Source: Marisediminitalea alba (lineage in GTDB: Bacteria; Pseudomonadota; Gammaproteobacteria; Enterobacterales; Alteromonadaceae). Taken from it: a stretch of 64,000 nucleotides of DNA. The translations under genes were made by a program, and so were the position numbers. This document shows positions 26,272-34,345 of the stretch, piece by piece. Position 1 is the stretch's first letter. Each line of letters opens with the position of its first letter. The stretch is from the NCBI RefSeq assembly GCF_002993365.1, contig NZ_PVNP01000214.1:17764-81763 (forward strand). The letters are read 5' to 3'. Below the pieces are notes generated by a model, which was not told the DNA's origin, did no database searches, and saw only the letters and a list, made by a program, of their open reading frames with translations.

Positions 26272-27381
26272 ATGAATCGTTCAAATTGGAAACGCATTGT
26301 AGTTAAGGTTGGGAGTGCATTGATTGCCCCTAACCGTCAGGGATGTAGTAGTCATTATCTTCTGAGTATTGCGCAATTTATCGTACGTTGCCGGATGCAG
26401 GGCATTCAGGTTGTGCTGGTCTCCTCAGGCTCGGTAGCTGCGGGTGCACACATATTCCCGGAAGAAACGAAAAAGAACATTGCTATCAAAAAAGCGATGG
26501 CCGCAGCTGGTCAGACCGAAATGATGGCAACCTGGGATAAACTGTTCGACTTTCCGTCGGCCCAGGTGTTACTGACTCACGCTGACTTACGTGACCGTGA
26601 GCGCTATGTAAGTATTCGTGAAACACTGGACAGCTTGCTTGATCACGGTGTATTACCCATCGTTAATGAGAACGACACGATAACTACCGACAAGCTTAAA
26701 GTCGGTGATAACGATAACCTGTCTGCCATGGTAGCGGCAGCTGCCGATGCGGATGCGCTGGTTATCTGTTCTGATGTAGACGGGTTGTACGATAAAAACC
26801 CCCACAAACATGACGACGCAAAATTGTTATCGTGGGTAGATAAGATTGATGAGAGTATCTACGCTATGGCCGGCGGCGCCGCCGAAGATGGTGTTGGTAC
26901 CGGTGGTATGCGCACCAAAGTAGAAGCAGCTGAAAAAGCGGTTTCACACGGTATTGATACCTTTATCATTAATGGCTTTACCGAGCTTTCATTTAACCTG
27001 ATGCTCGAAGGACAAAACCCTGGCACGCACTTCCAGGCGCATGAAAAGCCGATGAAAGAAAACGTGCACTGGATGACCCACACCTCGAATGCGCAGGGTG
27101 AGGTCGTGATTAAAGAAGCGTTTAGCGATCCTCTGGATGAGGGCGTTGAGTCACTCACCAGTAGTGAAATTCTTGACGTTAAAGGCGAGTTTTCGGTAGG
27201 CGATACCATTTTAGTCCGTCGTGAAGATGGCGTAAAACTGGCCAAGGCTAAATCAAATTACAGTAGCTGTTTGTTAAACTTCATTGCCAATGAAGGTAAT
27301 CAGAAGTTTGCATCGGAATTCGAAGAGAAAACCGGTCCGATTATTTCAGAACAGCACATTGCAGTATTGGAGAACAAATGA
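26272..27381 (+). CDS. proB: Glutamate 5-kinase
   Basis: ProB phosphorylates glutamate, the first step to proline. The 369-aa protein has the amino-acid-kinase domain (VVKVGSALI, VSSGSVAAG, NENDTITTDKLKVGDNDNLSA, GTGGMRTKVEAA) and a C-terminal PUA domain from about residue 275. The ATG at 26272 has TAGGAAA just upstream; the GTG at 26260 in frame is less likely. Its end overlaps proA (ATGA). The kinase domain keeps all usual residues, so proline feedback is plausible but not readable. Confidence 0.95.
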   Translation: MNRSNWKRIVVKVGSALIAPNRQGCSSHYLLSIAQFIVRCRMQGIQVVLVSSGSVAAGAHIFPEETKKNIAIKKAMAAAGQTEMMATWDKLFDFPSAQVLLTHADLRDRERYVSIRETLDSLLDHGVLPIVNENDTITTDKLKVGDNDNLSAMVAAAADADALVICSDVDGLYDKNPHKHDDAKLLSWVDKIDESIYAMAGGAAEDGVGTGGMRTKVEAAEKAVSHGIDTFIINGFTELSFNLMLEGQNPGTHFQAHEKPMKENVHWMTHTSNAQGEVVIKEAFSDPLDEGVESLTSSEILDVKGEFSVGDTILVRREDGVKLAKAKSNYSSCLLNFIANEGNQKFASEFEEKTGPIISEQHIAVLENK

Positions 27382-28625
27382 GTTTAATTACACAAATTGC
27401 CAACGACACAGCTAACGCTGCGAAAACGTTAGCGATTTTAGATGAAGCAACGAAAAACAAAGTACTGGCTGCCATGGCTGCAGCCATTCGTGATAACCAG
27501 GACGAGATTGTTAAGGTCAACACGAAAGAAGTTGCTGAGGGTAAACAAGCCGGTCTGGATGACGCCATGTTAGACCGCCTCACCCTGACGCCTGCGCGTA
27601 TCGAAGATATGGCTGCAGGCATCGAAACCATTATTGAGCTGGCTGATCCGGTAGGGCAGGAGCGTTCGATTATGGAACGTCCTAACGGCCTGCAAATTAA
27701 CAAAATGCGTGTGCCCCTTGGTGTGGTTTGTATGATTTACGAAGCACGTCCCAACGTAACCGCTGATGCTGGTGCTTTATGTTTTAAATCGGGTAACGGC
27801 GTAATTCTGCGTGGTGGTAAAGAAGCCTTGCAAACCAGCATGGCGATTGCTGGCTTGTTGCAGCAGGTTCTGCGTGAGCACGATTTACCTGAAGCGTTAA
27901 TCAGCGTGATCCCGGATCCGGACCGCGCCCTGATGCAGGAACTGATGGATCAGGTTGATACTATCGACGTGATTATTCCACGTGGTGGTGAAGGCCTTAT
28001 CCGCTATGTAACAGATAACAGTAAGGTGCCGGTAATTCAGCACTTCAAAGGTGTATGTCACTTATACGTCGATAAGGACGCAGATCTGGACATGGGCCTG
28101 GAGCTTCTTATTAACGGTAAAACTCAGCGTACCGGTGTGTGTAACGCACTGGAAGGTCTGGTAGTGCATCAGGCGATTGCCGGTGATTTCCTGCCAAGAG
28201 TCAGTAAGATGTGTCAGGAGAAAGGCGTCACGGTGCATGCTAACGAAGCGGCAGCCAGCTATTTCGACAATGCCGATGTGATTGGCGATGACGAATTTGG
28301 CGAAGAGTACCTTGGCCTTGAAATCGCTATCCGCGTAGTTAAAGACTACGACGAAGCACTGTCGCACATCCATAAATTTGGTAGTCACCATACAGAAGTG
28401 ATCTGTACTCAGAACATGGATACAGCAAAGCACTTCCAGCGTGCTGTAGATGCCTCAGCGGTAATGATTAATGCGTCTTCACGCTTTAATGATGGTAGCC
28501 AGCTTGGCCTTGGCGCAGAGATTGGTATCGCCACCACTAAATTGCATGCTTACGGACCTATGGGGCTGGAGTCGCTGACCACTGAGAAATATGTAGTCAC
28601 CGGCACCGGACAAATCCGCGAATAA
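27378..28625 (+). CDS. proA: Glutamate-5-semialdehyde dehydrogenase
   Basis: ProA reduces gamma-glutamyl phosphate to the semialdehyde, the step after ProB. The 415-aa protein shows the family motifs MRVPLGVVCMIYEARPNVT, FKSGNGVILRGGKEA, the catalytic Cys region TGVCNALEGL and NASSRFNDG. It overlaps proB by four bases, indicating coupled translation of the two enzymes, whose unstable intermediate is thought to be channelled. A terminator follows. Confidence 0.97.
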   Translation: MSLITQIANDTANAAKTLAILDEATKNKVLAAMAAAIRDNQDEIVKVNTKEVAEGKQAGLDDAMLDRLTLTPARIEDMAAGIETIIELADPVGQERSIMERPNGLQINKMRVPLGVVCMIYEARPNVTADAGALCFKSGNGVILRGGKEALQTSMAIAGLLQQVLREHDLPEALISVIPDPDRALMQELMDQVDTIDVIIPRGGEGLIRYVTDNSKVPVIQHFKGVCHLYVDKDADLDMGLELLINGKTQRTGVCNALEGLVVHQAIAGDFLPRVSKMCQEKGVTVHANEAAASYFDNADVIGDDEFGEEYLGLEIAIRVVKDYDEALSHIHKFGSHHTEVICTQNMDTAKHFQRAVDASAVMINASSRFNDGSQLGLGAEIGIATTKLHAYGPMGLESLTTEKYVVTGTGQIRE

Positions 28626-28704
28626 TAGCGACGGATAACCGATGGTCGACGTGGTAAGGTTGAGTTTTTTACTATAACCTGCCACGCTTTGCTACGAATA
28701 TGTA

Positions 28705-28731
28705 AAGTCCACCTATAAGGTGGGCTTTTTT
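28705..28731 (+). terminator. Terminator after proA
   Basis: AAGTCCACCT (28705-28714) and AGGTGGGCTT (28718-28727) pair with one G-U, around a three-base loop, followed by a T-run. It ends the putP-proB-proA transcript just before the MscS gene. Confidence 0.85.
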
Positions 28732-28750
28732 GTTGGAGGAACTTGAGTTC

Positions 28751-29647
28751 ATGGCGATGCCTGACGTAATCGACCAAGCCTGGCGCGTTTTTCTGGATTA
28801 CACCCAGTCCTATAAATTACTAACCTCACTGTTACTTATAATGGTGTTTCTTGGTTGCAAGCGCATCATTATCAGGTTGCTCAGACGACAAAGTAAAAAA
28901 AGCGGCGATGACCGCCGTCACTCCATTAATATTATCGACCAGTTAGGTAATGCCATCCTGCTGGTGTTGCTGCTAATGCTCTGGTCAACCGAAGTGCAGA
29001 GTCTGGCCCTGTCCATTGCGGCATTTATGGTGGCTATCGTCTTTGCCACCCGCGAGATGATCCAGTGCTTTATGGGCTTTATCTACTACATGACAACGCG
29101 TCCGTTCAGGGTCGGCGACTGGGTTCAGTTAGGCGATAATGTGGGCGAAGTGGTAGAAATGGACTGGGCCAAAACCACACTGCTGGAAGTGGATGCGGAA
29201 CACTATGGCTATACCGGTAAGCACGTGTATGTGCCGAATAATCAATTGATGATTCAGGTAGTTAAAAACCTTAACTTCCTGCGCCGCTATCGATTGCACG
29301 AATTTTCGTTAACGCTTGAGCCGCTGGTCAATCCCTATAGGTTGTTGGACGACTTCAGAGCGAAAGCCATTGAACATTGCAGTCACTTCCGCGATGTAGC
29401 CGAGCGCTATAAGAGCTGGATTGAGCGTAACCTGGATGCTGAGTTCATTAGCATCGATCCGGTTATCGACATTGAAACCAATAATTTTGCCAAGTTTGTG
29501 GTGAAAGTGGGGCTGTTTTGTCCTTCTGACGAGTCGCTGTTACTGGAAGAGAAAATTCGCGCAGACTGGTTGTCTTTATGGTTTGATACCATTAAAGCAG
29601 AACAGAAAAAGGGCGGCTTGCCACCAGTAAGTTCAGATCAGGCTTAG
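28751..29647 (+). CDS. MscS-family mechanosensitive ion channel
   Basis: The 298-aa protein has three N-terminal helices (about residues 20-105) and the MscS core: the pore-helix region FATREMIQCFMGFIYYMTTRPFRVGDWVQLGDNVGEV-like segment and a beta domain with YVPNNQLM. Such channels release solutes on hypo-osmotic shock. The ATG at 28751 has GGAGGA upstream. It lies directly after the proline operon, fitting an osmotic theme, but it is separated from it by a terminator. Confidence 0.88.
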   Translation: MAMPDVIDQAWRVFLDYTQSYKLLTSLLLIMVFLGCKRIIIRLLRRQSKKSGDDRRHSINIIDQLGNAILLVLLLMLWSTEVQSLALSIAAFMVAIVFATREMIQCFMGFIYYMTTRPFRVGDWVQLGDNVGEVVEMDWAKTTLLEVDAEHYGYTGKHVYVPNNQLMIQVVKNLNFLRRYRLHEFSLTLEPLVNPYRLLDDFRAKAIEHCSHFRDVAERYKSWIERNLDAEFISIDPVIDIETNNFAKFVVKVGLFCPSDESLLLEEKIRADWLSLWFDTIKAEQKKGGLPPVSSDQA

Positions 29648-29648
29648 A

Positions 29649-30191
29649 TTACAACCAGGCGCGACGCTGGCTGAAATGGTGGCTTAAAAAGTCCATCTGA
29701 TCGGCCAGAATACGCCGGTTCATCAGGTAAAAGCGTTCATACAAATTGGGCGCGAAGGGCACAGCCAGTAATGGCATATTCGCCTCTTCCGGTGTTCTGG
29801 CACCTTTTTGATGGTTACAGCGGGCGCAGGCAGTGGCGACATTTTGCCAGTTGTTTTTACCGCCTCTTGAGCGTGGGATAATATGATCCCGGGTGAGCTG
29901 GCCGGAACGAAACTGATTGCCGCAATATAAACACAGGTAGTTGTCGCGACGGAATAAATAGTGGTTACTCAAGGCAATTTTGCCGTTTTGTACTACTTTA
30001 CCATCGCAGGCGATAATCGAACTGATACGCAGCTGGCTTTGCTGGCCTTCACGGTTCCAGCCGCCGAGCAGGGTACGGTGCTGATTACCCAGTTCAAACA
30101 GTACTTTATTCTGGGCGTAGTAACGAGCGGCCTGATAAATGTCGAGCCAGTCTTGTGGCGCACCTGCTTTATTGAGACGTAATATTAACAT
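29649..30191 (-). CDS. HNH endonuclease-domain protein
   Basis: The 180-aa protein has an HNH nuclease domain with two zinc-knuckle pairs: CLYCGNQF near residue 80, TRDHIIPRSRGGKNNW and ACARCNHQKG. Chromosomal copies of this family are common in gammaproteobacteria and need not be mobile; the role is not established. It is convergent with the MscS gene (one base apart) and divergent from pnp. No flanking repeats or partner genes point to a homing element or restriction system. Confidence 0.85.
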   Translation of the reverse strand: MLILRLNKAGAPQDWLDIYQAARYYAQNKVLFELGNQHRTLLGGWNREGQQSQLRISSIIACDGKVVQNGKIALSNHYLFRRDNYLCLYCGNQFRSGQLTRDHIIPRSRGGKNNWQNVATACARCNHQKGARTPEEANMPLLAVPFAPNLYERFYLMNRRILADQMDFLSHHFSQRRAWL

Positions 30192-30345
30192 GTCCGGCCC
30201 TCAATCCTTTAGAGGTCTTGTCGACCTGGCAAACAGTACTGTTACGAATCAGTATGACAGATTGATGAAAAGACGCCACAGGGTGGGTTAAAAATGCGCA
30301 AATTGCCCGTAAGACTTAATTTTTTGGCTTATCGGTGATTAGTTA

Positions 30346-30375
30346 TTGGTAAACGCACCTTGACGCCGCTATACT
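30346..30375 (+). promoter_or_regulatory. Promoter of pnp
   Basis: TTGGTA (30346-30351), an 18-base spacer and TATACT (30370-30375) fit sigma-70, with transcription starting near 30382, about 47 bases before the GTG start. pnp needs its own promoter here because its usual upstream gene rpsO is not present. No long RNase III-type stem fits in the short leader. Confidence 0.6.
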
Positions 30376-30428
30376 AACGGCCGCGTTTAATAGCGAAGAA
30401 TTTTAAAGAAAGATTTAAAGGACAAATA

Positions 30429-32543
30429 GTGACTCCTATTACAAAAACATTCCAGTATGGACAGCATACTGTAACTTTAGAAACGGGTGTGATTGCCCGT
30501 CAGGCAACCGCTGCAGTATTAGCCAGCATGGACGATACTTCTGTACTGGTTACCGTAGTTGGTAAAAAAGAAGCCAAAGCCGATCAGGATTTCTTCCCTC
30601 TGACCGTTAACTATCAGGAAAAAACTTACGCTGCGGGTAAAATCCCAGGCGGTTTTTTCAAGCGTGAAGGTCGTCCTTCTGAAGGTGAAACCCTGACTGC
30701 GCGTCTGATTGACCGTCCAATTCGTCCATTATTCCCGGAAGGGTTTAAGAACGAAGTACAGGTTGTTATCACCGTGGTTTCTGCAAACCCGGAAATACCC
30801 ACTGATGTGATCTCAATGATTGGTACTTCAGCGGCTCTGGCCATTTCTGGTATTCCGTTTAATGGTCCGATTGGTGCGGCACGTGTTGGCTACACTGATG
30901 GTGAATATATTCTTAACACCCGCACCAGTGAGCAGGAAGCAAGCCAACTTGATTTAGTGGTTGCCGGTACTGAAGGTGCGGTACTGATGGTTGAATCAGA
31001 AGCCAGCATTCTGTCTGAAGAAGTGATGCTTGGTGCGGTAATGTTCGGTCACGAGCAATTACAAACTGTTGTTTCTGCGGTTAATGAGTTTGCATCTGAA
31101 GTGAACACGCCGAAGTGGGACTGGGTTGCTCCGCAGGAAAACACCAGTCTGAAAGACAAAATTAAAGCCCTTGCCCTTGAAGGCATGACTGCTGCTTATC
31201 AGATTTCTGACAAGCTCGAGCGTAAAGACGCAGTGACAGCGGTTACCGAAAAAGCAGCGGCTGAGATTCTGGCTGCTGACGAAGAGCAAGACTCTAAAGA
31301 AGTGCTTGATCTGCTGCACGAACTGGAAAGTGACGTAGTACGTTCACGTATCCTGGCAGGTGAACCACGTATCGATGGCCGTGATCCTACTATGGTACGC
31401 GCCCTTAACGTGTCTACCGGCGTACTGCCGCGTACCCACGGTTCTGCAGTATTCACCCGTGGTGAAACACAGGCACTGGTTGTGGCTACCCTTGGTACCG
31501 AGCGTGATGCGCAGATGATTGATGAACTGGCTGGCCGTCGCGACAGCAAGTTTATGCTGCATTATAACTTCCCTCCGTACTGTGTAGGTGAAACTGGTAT
31601 GATCGGCTCGCCTAAGCGTCGTGAAATTGGTCACGGTCGACTGGCTAAGCGCGGTATTCAGGCGGTTATGCCTTCTGATGAAGAATTCCCGTATGTAGTA
31701 CGTGTGGTATCAGAAATCACTGAATCAAACGGTTCATCTTCAATGGCTTCTGTATGTGGTACTTCACTGGCGTTAATGGATGCTGGTGTACCAATTAAGG
31801 CCTCTGTTGCTGGTATCGCTATGGGTCTGGTGAAGAGCGACGACAACTTCGTAGTTCTGTCTGACATCTTGGGTGATGAAGATCACTTAGGTGACATGGA
31901 CTTTAAAGTTGCCGGTACTACCGAAGGTGTTACGGCGCTGCAGATGGATATCAAGATTGAAGGTATCACTAAAGAAATCATGCAGATTGCCCTTAAACAG
32001 GCAAAAGAAGCCCGTTTACACATTCTTGGCGTAATGGACTCTGCCCTGGGCGGCCACCGTGAAGAAATGAGCGAGTTTGCACCGCGCATTTACACGCTGA
32101 AGATTGATCAGGACAAGATCCGTGACGTTATCGGTAAAGGCGGCGCAATGATTCGTTCGATCACCGAAGAGTCTGACACCAACATCGAAATCGAAGATGA
32201 CGGTACAGTGAAGATCTTCGCAACCGAGCGTGCCAAAGCGGAAATCGCCATTGCTAAGATTGAACAGGTGACTGCTGAAATCGAAGTAGGTAAGACCTAC
32301 AACGGTAAAGTAACCCGTATCGTTGACTTTGGTGCTTTCGTTGAAGTACTGCCGGGTAAAGAAGGTCTGGTTCACATTTCACAAATTGCTCACGAGCGTG
32401 TGAACAAAGTGACTGACTACCTGTCTGAAGGTCAGATGGTTGACGTAAAAGTAATGGAAATCGACCGTCAGAACCGTGTACGTTTAAGCATTAAAGAGTT
32501 GTTAGAAAAGCCAGCTAAGCCTGAGTCTTCTGACGACGCTTAA
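30429..32543 (+). CDS. pnp: Polyribonucleotide nucleotidyltransferase (PNPase)
   Basis: PNPase degrades RNA from the 3' end using phosphate and is part of the degradosome. The 704-aa protein has two RNase PH-like domains (FKREGRPSEGETLTARLIDRPIRPLF in the first; the active-site region LSDILGDEDHLGDMDFKVAGT-like in the second), a KH domain with DVIGKGGAMIRSI near 555, and an S1 domain starting GKTYNGKVTRIVDFGAFVE near 622. The start is GTG with AAAGGA upstream. It is normally preceded by rpsO, absent here. Confidence 0.98.
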   Translation: MTPITKTFQYGQHTVTLETGVIARQATAAVLASMDDTSVLVTVVGKKEAKADQDFFPLTVNYQEKTYAAGKIPGGFFKREGRPSEGETLTARLIDRPIRPLFPEGFKNEVQVVITVVSANPEIPTDVISMIGTSAALAISGIPFNGPIGAARVGYTDGEYILNTRTSEQEASQLDLVVAGTEGAVLMVESEASILSEEVMLGAVMFGHEQLQTVVSAVNEFASEVNTPKWDWVAPQENTSLKDKIKALALEGMTAAYQISDKLERKDAVTAVTEKAAAEILAADEEQDSKEVLDLLHELESDVVRSRILAGEPRIDGRDPTMVRALNVSTGVLPRTHGSAVFTRGETQALVVATLGTERDAQMIDELAGRRDSKFMLHYNFPPYCVGETGMIGSPKRREIGHGRLAKRGIQAVMPSDEEFPYVVRVVSEITESNGSSSMASVCGTSLALMDAGVPIKASVAGIAMGLVKSDDNFVVLSDILGDEDHLGDMDFKVAGTTEGVTALQMDIKIEGITKEIMQIALKQAKEARLHILGVMDSALGGHREEMSEFAPRIYTLKIDQDKIRDVIGKGGAMIRSITEESDTNIEIEDDGTVKIFATERAKAEIAIAKIEQVTAEIEVGKTYNGKVTRIVDFGAFVEVLPGKEGLVHISQIAHERVNKVTDYLSEGQMVDVKVMEIDRQNRVRLSIKELLEKPAKPESSDDA

Positions 32544-32568
32544 TCTCAAAGCGAAATTCGTAGGTATA

Positions 32569-32591
32569 AAGGGGCTATAAGCCCCTTTTTT
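32569..32591 (+). terminator. Terminator after pnp
   Basis: AAGGGGC (32569-32575) and GCCCCTT (32581-32587) with a five-base loop are followed by Ts to 32591. It lies 25 bases past the pnp stop. Confidence 0.85.
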
Positions 32592-32622
32592 CATGCATGA
32601 ACAGGCCTTAAGGAAAAGTAAC

Positions 32623-32925
32623 ATGGATAAATCCGTACAAACTGAAATCGAAGCAGCCGTATTCCGCCGTTTAATCACTCACCTGGATGAACATAAAGAC
32701 GTGCAGAATATCGAACTGATGATTCTGGCTGACTTTTGTCGCAACTGTCTGGCTAAATGGTATAGCAAAGCTGCCGAAGAACGTGGCGAAGAAGTGGACT
32801 ATGATGAAGCCCGACGCGTGGTTTATAAAATGCCTTACAGCGAGTGGAAGGAAAAACACCAGCTGCCCGCTACCGACGAACAACTGGCTGCATTTAATGC
32901 CAAACAGGCAGCCAAAAAGGCTTAA
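32623..32925 (+). CDS. DUF1244 family protein
   Basis: The 100-aa protein matches DUF1244, small helical proteins with the pattern VFRRLITHLDEHKDVQNIELMILADFCRNCLAKWY and MPYSEWKEKHQ. The function is unknown. The ATG at 32623 follows AAGGAAAAG; an ATG at 32593 in frame lies within the terminator tail. Its end overlaps the convergent cdd gene by four bases. Confidence 0.8.
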   Translation: MDKSVQTEIEAAVFRRLITHLDEHKDVQNIELMILADFCRNCLAKWYSKAAEERGEEVDYDEARRVVYKMPYSEWKEKHQLPATDEQLAAFNAKQAAKKA

Positions 32926-33323
32926 CCCCGGTTTTGCTCCTCCGGCAAACTATAAGTGTGGGGGAGCAGTTCACTGACTGTGGTTTTAGTGCATTCGCCA
33001 CTAGCGGTGAGCATAAATACCGGTGTATCTGCACTGGCAAACTCGGCGATTTTCTGGCGGCAGCCACCGCAGGGATAGCAGTAATCATCATTGGGGCTGG
33101 CAACCAGAATTTGTTTAATCTGCGTGGCGCCAGCGGTAATCATAGTGCCAATCGCCGAGGCTTCGGCGCATTGCCCCTGTGGGAACGCGGCGTTTTCAAC
33201 GTTGCAGCCGTAATATACATTGCCGTCCTCGGCGACGATTGCCGCGCCAACCCGGAACTTAGAGTAGGGGGCGTAGGCGTTTTTCTGGGCCTTTAGTGCG
33301 GCATCTTTTAACTGTTGTAACAA
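32922..33323 (-). CDS. cdd: Cytidine deaminase
   Basis: Cdd converts cytidine and deoxycytidine to uridine forms for pyrimidine salvage. The 133-aa protein is the short, tetrameric type with three zinc cysteines: CAEASAIG (Cys plus catalytic Glu) and PCGGCRQ. The N-terminal YAPYSKFRVGAA is also typical. E. coli has a longer dimeric form, so this is the Bacillus-like type. It is convergent with DUF1244 and divergent from nlpI. Confidence 0.95.
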   Translation of the reverse strand: MLQQLKDAALKAQKNAYAPYSKFRVGAAIVAEDGNVYYGCNVENAAFPQGQCAEASAIGTMITAGATQIKQILVASPNDDYCYPCGGCRQKIAEFASADTPVFMLTASGECTKTTVSELLPHTYSLPEEQNRG

Positions 33324-33463
33324 TTTACTGCTTCCTTAACTGTCGTTATTTTTGTCTACTATCCGGTGAGAACTGATATAGTCTCACTCATCAATACGTG
33401 TTAGCGTCTGACTTCTGTTATAGTTGTATCAAACGCGGCGAATAGGAAAGAATTATATTTACC

Positions 33464-34342
33464 ATGCTTAGTCGATTGAGTCTTATCTTTTTTGTTTTAG
33501 TGGTTACCGGTTGCGCACAAACTGCACCAAAACAACAGCAAACCGAAATGGGGAACCTGTTAGTGCCGGAACCTGCTCCCCTGAGTATTCGTTCGCAGGT
33601 GGCTATCGCCCGATTCGGCCAGATTCTCTCTAACGCCGAACTAACCGACGAAGATAAAGCCCAGTTACATTTCCAGCGTGGCATGTTATACGACAGCGTA
33701 GGCCTGGGTGGCCTGGCGCAATTCGATTATAACCGGGCAATTAACTTTAAACCGGATATGGCCGAAGCGTACAACTCACTTGGTGTCCACATGGTACAGC
33801 AGGAAGAGTTTAGCCGTGCCTATGAAGCCTTTGATTCAACCCTGGATATCGATCCGGGTTATGATTTCGCCTTTTTAAACCGTGGCATTGCGTTATATTA
33901 CGGCGGCCGGGCCGACTTAGCCGTGTCTGATTTAGCGACCTTCGCTAACAAAGCGCCGGATGATCCATTCCGGGTGTTATGGGCCTATTTTGCCGAGTCA
34001 GAGTACGCTCCGCAGACGGCCCGGCAACAACTCACTCAGCGCCGGGAAAACCTGCCTGACAGTCATTGGGCTACCGGTCTGGTCGATTTGTTTTTAGGCC
34101 AGCAAACCGAAAAACAATTGCTCGACTCGCTGCTAAATGGCATTACCAGCGAGAAAGAGCTGACCGACAGGTTGTGTGAAGCTTATTTTTATCTGGGTAA
34201 GTATCACGAAGAAAACAACCAGCCTGGCGTGGCCTCCAATTACTTTAAGTTTGCCCTCAGCACCAATGTGTATGAGTACGTTGAACACCGTTATGCCCGC
34301 TTGGAGCTGCAACGCTTAAGGCAAAACACGGTTACCGACTAA
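33464..34342 (+). CDS. nlpI: TPR lipoprotein NlpI
   Basis: NlpI is an outer-membrane lipoprotein with tetratricopeptide repeats that brings the protease Prc to peptidoglycan endopeptidases such as MepS. The 292-aa precursor has the lipobox VTGC with Cys17, and TPR helices from about residue 60, including AEAYNSLGVHMVQQEEFSRAYEAF. Length matches E. coli NlpI (294). It is placed downstream of pnp as in many enterobacteria and vibrios, but here with DUF1244 and cdd in between. Confidence 0.92.
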   Translation: MLSRLSLIFFVLVVTGCAQTAPKQQQTEMGNLLVPEPAPLSIRSQVAIARFGQILSNAELTDEDKAQLHFQRGMLYDSVGLGGLAQFDYNRAINFKPDMAEAYNSLGVHMVQQEEFSRAYEAFDSTLDIDPGYDFAFLNRGIALYYGGRADLAVSDLATFANKAPDDPFRVLWAYFAESEYAPQTARQQLTQRRENLPDSHWATGLVDLFLGQQTEKQLLDSLLNGITSEKELTDRLCEAYFYLGKYHEENNQPGVASNYFKFALSTNVYEYVEHRYARLELQRLRQNTVTD

Positions 34343-34345
34343 GTC

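Noticed and set aside
29649..30191. HNH protein as a homing endonuclease or restriction enzyme
   Set aside because: No intron, intein, methylase or flanking repeats; such stand-alone HNH genes are common chromosomal genes.
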